Source: an uncultured Eubacteriales bacterium (GTDB lineage: Bacteria > Bacillota > Clostridia > Oscillospirales > Oscillospiraceae). From it: a DNA stretch of 18,965 nucleotides. Of this stretch, positions 13,657 to 18,965 are shown in pieces. The position numbers were made by a program, and so were the translations under genes. The stretch covers positions 1 to 18,965 of the forward strand of contig URGI01000036.1 in the NCBI GenBank assembly GCA_900547315.1, written 5' to 3'. The notes under the pieces are model-generated. The model was not told the DNA's origin. It saw nothing but the letters and a program-made list of their open reading frames with translations, and searched no databases. The first letter of the stretch is position 1, and every line of letters starts with the position of its first letter.

Positions 13657-15123
13657 TTATTTACCCCTGCGCCGTCCGGAACGAGGCGCGCCGTTTGCGT
13701 CGGGGGAGGAGAAGCGCTGCGTCGGCTCGTGATCCACGGGGTAGCCGTGCTCGCGGTAATACTGCTCGCGCTCCGCGCGGCGGCGCTGCTCGGCGAGCCT
13801 GCGCTCGCGCAGATGCTTCTGCCGCAGGCGGCGGTAGCGCATGACGAGGCTGATGTAGCCCACGGCAAACAGCACGATGACGATTATCAGAACTTTCACC
13901 CATGTCTTGCCGAAGGTCTCGTTGAGGCGAGACTTGAGGTATTCGCCCTTGGCCATGCTGACGGGGGAGCTGTTGACGAGCTTCACTGTGCCGTAGCTCA
14001 CGCCGTCGATGACTATCTCTGCCTCGCCGAGCACCGTCCCCGCGTCGATCGGGGCGACGAGCTTGTCCTCGTATACGCTCGTCCGCAGCTCTACCGCTTC
14101 AAGATCGGTGTCGTTCGGCAGCAGCAGTTCCACGTCGTTCTGCGGCCGGAGCATGACGCTTCCGCCGTCCTCGGCCATGCTGACGTTGACACTCATCACG
14201 CTCTTCTCGGAGCTGACCGCGGTCTGATACGAGAAGTTGCCGAAAGCCCAGTCATAGGCTGTTATGGAGTTTATGAAGTTATAATACTTCTCAGTTCCGT
14301 CGAGCAGCGGGCCGCTGCAGCCCATGATGACTGCCATGACGTGCACGCCGTCCTTCTCGGCGGTGGAGATCAGGCAGTAGCCCGCGTCGCGGGTGTAGCC
14401 GGTCTTGACGCCGGCGGCGTACTGGTAGAGATACTCGCTGCCGTATATGCTGTCGCCGCAGATCAGAGCGTTGGAGTTTGCGAGACTGCGCTCCGCGCTG
14501 GAGTTCGTGGCGGGCACCTGATAGGTCTTGGTGTTGCAGATGTCCATGAATGTCTGGTGCTTGACGGCCTCGCGGGTCAGCAGATAGAGGTCGTAAGCGG
14601 TGGTGTAGTGCTGGGCGTCGGTCAAGCCGTTGGTGTTGGCAAAATGCGTGTTCACGCAGCCAAGCTCCGCCGCGCGCTGGTTCATGTGCTCCACAAAGGC
14701 CGAAACGCTGCCGTCAACACAGGCGGCGATGATGTTGCAGGCCTCATTCGCGCTTGCGAGCATCGCACAGTACAGCAGGTCGATATACCGCATCTGCTCG
14801 CCGGGCTGGATGTTGGCGGTGCTGCTGGTCTCGTCCATGCCCGCGCGGCAGTCGGCCTGCGCGGTGACAAGCTCGTCCGCGGTGTGGCTGCCGTTTTCAA
14901 GCGCCTCCACCGCGAGCAGCACGGTCATGATTTTCGTCAGGCTCGCGGGGGATGCCTTCTCGTCCATATTCTTGGAATAGAGTATGCGTCCGGAGTCAAG
15001 GTCGGCGATCACGGCGCGCTGCGCGCCGATATCCGGATCGTCTACTGCGAACGCGCAGGGAGCCAGCAGGGTGAAAGCCATGCACAGCAGCAAAATTAGA
15101 GGAAAAAGTCTGAATTTTTTCAT
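13657..15123 (-). CDS. D-alanyl-D-alanine carboxypeptidase (PBP5/DacF type)
   Basis: The protein is 488 aa from the ATG at 15123 and trims the terminal D-Ala from peptidoglycan stem peptides outside the membrane. It has a signal peptide (KKFRLF, hydrophobic core, cleavage near CAFA-VDD), the catalytic SLTK (S61, K64), SAN (124-126) and KTG (240-242). A PBP5-type C-terminal beta domain follows (about 290-385), with a late membrane helix (about 415-437) and an unusual, very Arg-rich cytosolic tail of about 50 residues. The membrane helix replaces the usual amphipathic anchor. The longer frame to 15177 lacks an RBS and would bury the signal peptide, so I chose GGGAGA-ATG at 15123. It is monocistronic, with its own promoter. 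Confidence 0.92.
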   Translation of the reverse strand: MKKFRLFPLILLLCMAFTLLAPCAFAVDDPDIGAQRAVIADLDSGRILYSKNMDEKASPASLTKIMTVLLAVEALENGSHTADELVTAQADCRAGMDETSSTANIQPGEQMRYIDLLYCAMLASANEACNIIAACVDGSVSAFVEHMNQRAAELGCVNTHFANTNGLTDAQHYTTAYDLYLLTREAVKHQTFMDICNTKTYQVPATNSSAERSLANSNALICGDSIYGSEYLYQYAAGVKTGYTRDAGYCLISTAEKDGVHVMAVIMGCSGPLLDGTEKYYNFINSITAYDWAFGNFSYQTAVSSEKSVMSVNVSMAEDGGSVMLRPQNDVELLLPNDTDLEAVELRTSVYEDKLVAPIDAGTVLGEAEIVIDGVSYGTVKLVNSSPVSMAKGEYLKSRLNETFGKTWVKVLIIVIVLFAVGYISLVMRYRRLRQKHLRERRLAEQRRRAEREQYYREHGYPVDHEPTQRFSSPDANGAPRSGRRRGK

Positions 15124-15183
15124 TTTGTTCTCCCGTTTTCCGCGGAATGTGATATAGTGTATACAGTAAATATCCATTATGGT

Positions 15184-15212
15184 ATTATAAAGTTTGCGGA
15201 CTGGAAAAGCAA
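15184..15212 (-). promoter_or_regulatory. Promoter of the carboxypeptidase gene
   Basis: On the minus strand TTGCTT (complement of 15207-15212) is followed after 17 bp by TATAAT (complement of 15184-15189). The leader would be about 54 nt and supports the start at 15123. It is divergent from the ComEA-like gene, for which I see no clear promoter in 15190-15255. Confidence 0.6.
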
Positions 15213-15266
15213 TAGAAAAGAGTATTTACTTTTTCTTAAATCATAGATTAAGGAGAAGCTGATATA

Positions 15267-15644
15267 ATGAACGGGAAAAGAGCGGTCACTTTGTCTCTGG
15301 CGATCACGCTTGCTTTCTCCGCCGTGCTGCTTGCGGTCAGGCTCACGCCGCCGCGGGAGACGGAGATACGCGCCCGTCATGCGTCCGAGGAAGCTGTAAT
15401 GACCGGCGGCAATGCCGAGACCGCGGAGCGGGAGCTTCTGCCTGGCGAAAAGCTGAATATAAACTCCGCAGATAAGGCTGAGCTTACTCTGCTGCCGGGC
15501 ATAGGAGACACGCTCGCCGCCGCGATCGTGCAGTACAGGCAGGAAAACGGCGATTTCGCCGCGGTTGAGGATATAATGAACGTGAGCGGCATCGGCGAAA
15601 AACGCTTTGAGAACATCCGTGACTATATTACGATTGAGGACTGA
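15267..15644 (+). CDS. ComEA-like helix-hairpin-helix protein
   Basis: The 125-aa protein has an N-terminal membrane anchor (about 8-25), a polar linker, and a C-terminal double helix-hairpin-helix: LNINSADKAELTLLPGIG (63-80) and DIMNVSGIGEKRFENI (102-117). These are the sequence-independent DNA-binding hairpins of ComEA, the surface DNA receptor of natural competence. The SLBB domain found in many ComEA proteins is missing and no comEB or comEC is adjacent, so a role in DNA uptake is possible but unproven. AAGGAG lies 11 nt before the ATG. The regulator gene starts 3 nt after its stop, so it is probably the first gene of a four-gene operon. Confidence 0.85.
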   Translation: MNGKRAVTLSLAITLAFSAVLLAVRLTPPRETEIRARHASEEAVMTGGNAETAERELLPGEKLNINSADKAELTLLPGIGDTLAAAIVQYRQENGDFAAVEDIMNVSGIGEKRFENIRDYITIED

Positions 15645-15647
15645 TAC

Positions 15648-16334
15648 ATGAAAATTCTTGTTGTTGACGATGAAAAGCTGCTTGTGAAGGGCATCAAGTT
15701 CAATCTTGAAAACGAGGGCTACACCGTGGATGCCTGCTATGACGGCGAGAGTGCCGTGAACATGGCGCGCACGGGAGAATATGACCTCATCATACTCGAC
15801 CTCATGATGCCGAAGAAGGACGGGCTTGAAGCCTGTCAGGAGATCCGCGGCTTTTCCACCGTCCCAATCATCATGCTCACCGCCCGCAGCGAGGACGCGG
15901 ATATGCTGATGGGCTTCGAGTCCGGCGCGGACGACTATGTCACCAAGCCCTTTAACATTCTCGCACTAAAGGCGCGCGTGCGCGCGCTGCTCCGCCGCGC
16001 GTCCATGTCCGCCGCGCAGGAACCGGCGAAGACCTCCGTCCTCACCCGCGGACACATAAGTGTTGACACGGAGCGCCGGAGCGCGTATAAAAACGGTGTG
16101 GCCATCGAGCTTACGATGAAGGAGTTTGACCTGATAGAGTTCCTGATGAAAAATCCCGGGCGGGTGTACAGCCGCGAGAATCTGCTCGACCTCGTCTGGG
16201 GCTACGATTATCAGGGCGACACGCGCACCGTGGACGTGCACATCCGTCGCCTGCGCGAGAAGCTGGAGCTTGACCCCGCGCATCCGGAGTACATCGTCAC
16301 GAAGTGGGGCGTCGGATATTACTTCGCCGACTGA
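15648..16334 (+). CDS. OmpR-family response regulator (PhoP/WalR-like)
   Basis: The 228-aa protein has a receiver domain with D7-D8, phospho-acceptor D51, T78 and K100, and a winged-helix domain (about 130-226) with LTMKEFDLIEFL, RENLLDLVWGYDY and RTVDVHIRRLREKLE. It most resembles the PhoP/WalR/YycF group of low-GC Gram-positives; the signal is unknown. It lies 3 nt after the ComEA-like gene (GAGG serves as RBS) and 9 nt before its partner kinase. The genes it controls cannot be told from here. Confidence 0.92.
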   Translation: MKILVVDDEKLLVKGIKFNLENEGYTVDACYDGESAVNMARTGEYDLIILDLMMPKKDGLEACQEIRGFSTVPIIMLTARSEDADMLMGFESGADDYVTKPFNILALKARVRALLRRASMSAAQEPAKTSVLTRGHISVDTERRSAYKNGVAIELTMKEFDLIEFLMKNPGRVYSRENLLDLVWGYDYQGDTRTVDVHIRRLREKLELDPAHPEYIVTKWGVGYYFAD

Positions 16335-16343
16335 GGACAGCTT

Positions 16344-17741
16344 ATGCACAGCCTGAGAGTTCAAATCTTCTCTTTCATTGCGGCGATATTGCTGATATTG
16401 CTGCTGCTGCTGAATACCTATCCGATGACGTCTTCAAGAGACATGGTCTTTGAAGAGAAGCACAGCGCCATGTCCAGCCAGGCGACGGTCATCGCCTCGT
16501 CGCTTTCGGGGCTTGACCGGCTGACAAAGGAGAGCGTCGCGGAGGTGCTGCGTATTCTCGATATCGGCGGCTATGCCCGCACGGTAGTCACTGATGCGGA
16601 TGGGCTCGTCCTGTATGACGACGGGGGCACCGTCGATGAGGACACCGACATTGAAGAGCTGCTCCTCGCGCTCACCGGAAAATGCGTCTTCCGCTCGCTG
16701 TTTACCGGCGAAGCCTTCGCCAGCAGCTTCGCGATGCCCGTTTACGGGCAGGGTGCGGCCATGGGCGCGCTGTACATCTATGAATACGACGCGGAGCGGG
16801 CGGAGATAATCGTCAGCATCCAGTCCCGCATCCGGACGATATCGCTCGCTATCTGCTCCGGCGCGCTGCTTGTGACGGGACTGTTCACAACGCTGCTGCT
16901 GCGCCGCATGCGCGAGCTTGTGCGCTCAATAAAGATAGTTGCGAGCGGGGATTACAGCCACCGGCTCGTTACCCGCGGGCGCGACGAGATAACCGACCTC
17001 GGCGAGGAATTCAACCTCCTGACTGAAAGGCTCGACACCACGGAGAAACAGCGCCGCCGCTTTGTGTCCGACGCATCGCACGAGCTGAAAACGCCGCTGG
17101 CGTCGATACGCCTGCTGTCGGACAGCATCGTCCAGAACGAAAACATCGATCCGGAGACCGTGCGCGAATTCGTCACCGATATCGGCAACGAGGCCGAGCG
17201 CCTCCAGCGCACGACGGAAAAGCTGCTCGACCTGTCGCGTCTTGATGACGGGGTGCAGGTGGTGCCGGAGCCGGTGGACGTCAAGCAGGTCGCGGTCGAT
17301 GCGCTAGTGCTGCTGCGCCCGCTCGCCGCGGAGAAGAACGTGCGCCTGCGCTGCGATCTCGCCGACGGCTGCGTCGTCATGGCGACGACGGACGACATGT
17401 TCCACATCATCTTTAACCTTGTTGAAAATGCCGTGAAATACAACGTCCCCGAGGGCAGCGTCACCATGACCCTGAGCCAGACCGACGAAACCGTCAGCTT
17501 CGAGGTCGCGGACACGGGCATTGGCATCCCGGAAGAGGACAGGCTAAACGTATTCTCGCGTTTTTACAGAGTGGACAAAGCCCGCTCCCGCGAAGCCGGG
17601 GGCAGCGGCCTTGGATTAAGTATTGTACACGACGCGGTGGTGCTGCATGGCGGCACCATCACTGTCGGACAAAATAAACCGCGCGGAACGAAATTCACAG
17701 TGAGCTTTCCGCGCCCGACACCAGAGGAGACAGGTATATGA
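16344..17741 (+). CDS. Sensor histidine kinase, PhoR/ResE-like
   Basis: The 465-aa membrane kinase has a first helix at 7-29, an extracytoplasmic sensor of about 135 residues (30-163) that looks like a Cache/PAS-type fold (RTVVTDADGLVLYDD), a second helix (164-187), HAMP (188-240), HisKA with SDASHELKTPL (His246), and HATPase_c with NLVENAVKYN, DTGIGIP and GSGLGLSIV. All boxes are complete. Its start lies 9 nt after the regulator gene, and its stop overlaps the peptidase start by 4 nt (ATGA), so all three are coupled. Confidence 0.92.
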   Translation: MHSLRVQIFSFIAAILLILLLLLNTYPMTSSRDMVFEEKHSAMSSQATVIASSLSGLDRLTKESVAEVLRILDIGGYARTVVTDADGLVLYDDGGTVDEDTDIEELLLALTGKCVFRSLFTGEAFASSFAMPVYGQGAAMGALYIYEYDAERAEIIVSIQSRIRTISLAICSGALLVTGLFTTLLLRRMRELVRSIKIVASGDYSHRLVTRGRDEITDLGEEFNLLTERLDTTEKQRRRFVSDASHELKTPLASIRLLSDSIVQNENIDPETVREFVTDIGNEAERLQRTTEKLLDLSRLDDGVQVVPEPVDVKQVAVDALVLLRPLAAEKNVRLRCDLADGCVVMATTDDMFHIIFNLVENAVKYNVPEGSVTMTLSQTDETVSFEVADTGIGIPEEDRLNVFSRFYRVDKARSREAGGSGLGLSIVHDAVVLHGGTITVGQNKPRGTKFTVSFPRPTPEETGI

Positions 17742-18808
17742 ACAACATCAAAAAAATTCAGGAAAAGCTGATCGAAAAAAATCTTGACGCCGTGCTCGTT
17801 ACCGACGAGAAGAACCAGCGCTACGCCACCGGCTTCCCGTTCACCGACGGCGCCGTGATTGTCGCGCGCTCCGCCGCGTGGCTCATCACGGACTCCCGCT
17901 ATATCGAGGCCGCGACCAACACCGCCGCCTGCTGCTGCAATGTGCAGATGTTCGACCGCGAGCACAGCCGCCTCTCGCTGATCCAGGCCGCACTCAAGGA
18001 AGCGGGCGTGGAGCGTCTCGGCGCCGAGGAGGAGAAGCTGAGCCATGCCGAGTATCTCGGCTATGAGAAGGCGCTGGGAATGGAGCTTCTGCCCGCGCAG
18101 GCGATATTCTCCGAGCTGCGCGCCTCCAAGTCCGAGGAGGAGATCGGCTATCTGCGCGAGGCGCAGGCCATCAGCGAAAAGGCGCTGGCGGAAGTGCTGC
18201 GCATCATCAAGCCCGGCATGACCGAGCGTCAGGTCGCGGCGGAGCTGGTGTACCACATGCTGCTCAACGGCAGCGAGGGCAACTCCTTCGACCCCATCGT
18301 CATCACCGGCAAAAAGACCAGCATGCCGCATGGCGTCCCCGGCGACGAGGTCATCCACGAGGGCGACTTCGTGACCATGGACTTCGGCTGCCTCAAGCAC
18401 GGCTACTGCTCCGACATGACCCGCACCGTCGCCATCGGCTACGCTACCGACGAGATGAAGAATATCTACAACATCGTCCTCGAAGCGCAGCTTGCCGGTA
18501 TCGCCGCCGCCCGCGCCGGCATCCCCGGCTATGAGATCGACGCCGCCGCGCGCAGCGTCATCACCAAGGCCGGCTACGGCCAGTACTTCGGCCACGGCTT
18601 CGGGCACTCCCTCGGCCTTGATATCCACGAGCTGCCCGGCGCAAACCTCTCCGGCAAGGCCATCATGCCCGTCGGCTGCGCGGTCAGCGCGGAGCCGGGA
18701 ATCTACATCCCCGGCAAGTTCGGCGTGCGCATCGAGGACGTTATGATCCTGCATGAAAACGGCGCAGAGGTCATCACCAAGGCTCCGAAACAGCTCGCCA
18801 TCCTCTGA
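17738..18808 (+). CDS. Xaa-Pro aminopeptidase/dipeptidase (M24B)
   Basis: The 356-aa cytosolic metallopeptidase removes residues before proline or splits Xaa-Pro dipeptides. The N-terminal creatinase-like domain (about 1-127) precedes the pita-bread catalytic domain. The five dinuclear metal ligands are in place: D215, D226, H290 (in GHGFGHSLGLDIHE), E319 (SAEPG) and E333 (RIED). A run of three cysteines at 65-67 is unusual. It is translationally coupled to the kinase through ATGA. The neighbouring efp has its own promoter; adjacency of this peptidase type to efp is common in Firmicutes (yqhT-efp in Bacillus). Substrate class (PepP or PepQ) is not resolved. Confidence 0.92.
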   Translation: MNNIKKIQEKLIEKNLDAVLVTDEKNQRYATGFPFTDGAVIVARSAAWLITDSRYIEAATNTAACCCNVQMFDREHSRLSLIQAALKEAGVERLGAEEEKLSHAEYLGYEKALGMELLPAQAIFSELRASKSEEEIGYLREAQAISEKALAEVLRIIKPGMTERQVAAELVYHMLLNGSEGNSFDPIVITGKKTSMPHGVPGDEVIHEGDFVTMDFGCLKHGYCSDMTRTVAIGYATDEMKNIYNIVLEAQLAGIAAARAGIPGYEIDAAARSVITKAGYGQYFGHGFGHSLGLDIHELPGANLSGKAIMPVGCAVSAEPGIYIPGKFGVRIEDVMILHENGAEVITKAPKQLAIL

Positions 18809-18844
18809 TTTTTGCAAAAAGACTGGAAAATCGAGAAAATCTAC

Positions 18845-18873
18845 TTGCCAAAATCGCATATATATATTAGAAT
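18845..18873 (+). promoter_or_regulatory. Promoter of efp
   Basis: TTGCCA (18845-18850, 5/6) and TAGAAT (18868-18873, 5/6) have a 17-bp spacer within an AT-rich stretch. Transcription would start near 18880, about 42 nt before the efp start codon. Confidence 0.7.
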
Positions 18874-18921
18874 ATCTAAGTTAATAGATTTTTCTAAAAA
18901 TTCTTTGGGAGGTCCCTTTAT

Positions 18922-18965
18922 ATGATTACAGCAGGCGATTTCAGAAACGGCGTTACCTTTGAGAT
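18922..18965 (+). CDS. efp: Elongation factor P, N-terminus (partial)
   Basis: Only 14 codons are in the window. They read MITAGDFRNGVTFE, the well-conserved start of EF-P, the factor that rescues ribosomes stalled at polyproline. GGGAGGTC lies upstream at 18908-18915. The position after an Xaa-Pro peptidase gene agrees with the common Firmicute order. The gene continues past the window edge. Confidence 0.88.
   Translation, partial: MITAGDFRNGVTFE

Noticed and set aside
13729..15099. 456-aa open frame on the plus strand opposite the carboxypeptidase gene
   Set aside because: It is a mirror of the carboxypeptidase coding sequence, with no recognisable domain and no ribosome binding site.
15124..15177. 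Longer N-terminus for the carboxypeptidase (start at 15177)
   Set aside because: It has no RBS, would put 18 residues before a good signal peptide, and starts about at the predicted transcription start.
18809..18844. Terminator after the peptidase gene
   Set aside because: Only a 5-bp TTTTT/AAAAA inverted repeat is present; it is too weak, so read-through into efp remains possible.
17564..18859. 431-aa open frame on the minus strand opposite the peptidase gene
   Set aside because: It is antisense to a complete M24B peptidase with all metal ligands, has no RBS, and its composition (His, Gly, Ala, Val rich) is the usual shadow of GC-rich codon bias.

Overview
The window looks like a chromosomal segment of an anaerobic, GC-rich member of the Clostridia, probably an Oscillospiraceae/Ruminococcaceae-type gut bacterium. 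The reasons are strong AGGAGG ribosome binding sites, TTGnnn-17-TATAAT promoters, a YjdF-type gene behind a structured leader, a BirA lacking the DNA-binding domain, and the Firmicute pepP-efp gene pair. The lineage call is inference from gene content. No mobile element, phage or CRISPR array is visible.

Layout. (1) 1-806: end of an rRNA operon, with the 23S 3' end, tRNA-Glu(CTC), tRNA-Lys(CTT), a hairpin, a separate promoter, 5S rRNA and a terminator. (2) 867-1508: a [4Fe-4S] protein, convergent with a YjdF gene (1460-1960, minus) preceded by a putative yjdF riboswitch and an AraC-GyrI regulator (2062-3006, minus). (3) 3161-5716, plus: a small unknown protein, a TerB-like/CbbX-type AAA+ ATPase behind a palindrome-straddled promoter, and a zinc-ribbon DUF975-like membrane protein. 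(4) 5779-8630, minus: a frameshifted FucO-type alcohol dehydrogenase and the suhB-like/birA pair. (5) 8741-13529, minus: a PH-like membrane protein, then an operon running short KdpD-like kinase, KdpE-like regulator, CPA2 antiporter with two TrkA-C-like domains. (6) 13657-15123, minus: a D,D-carboxypeptidase. (7) 15267-18808, plus: ComEA-like HhH protein, OmpR-type regulator, sensor kinase and Xaa-Pro peptidase, tightly packed, followed by the start of efp.

How the parts fit. The most interesting unit is the minus-strand kinase/regulator/antiporter operon. It resembles a rewired KdpDE system: the kinase lacks the N-terminal KdpD and Usp domains, no kdpFABC is present, and the output gene is a cation:proton antiporter. 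TTAAC boxes with an exact 11-bp period, the geometry of OmpR/PhoB-family sites, lie just upstream of the kinase promoter and again, as four perfect repeats, between the antiporter and the PH-like gene. This suggests an autoregulated ion or envelope stress regulon that includes the PH-like protein.

Other points worth following are a YjdF frame that runs through its own terminator hairpin, a leader that can pair with the yjdF ribosome binding site, an internal Shine-Dalgarno inside the AraC-GyrI gene, and a single-base deletion in fucO.
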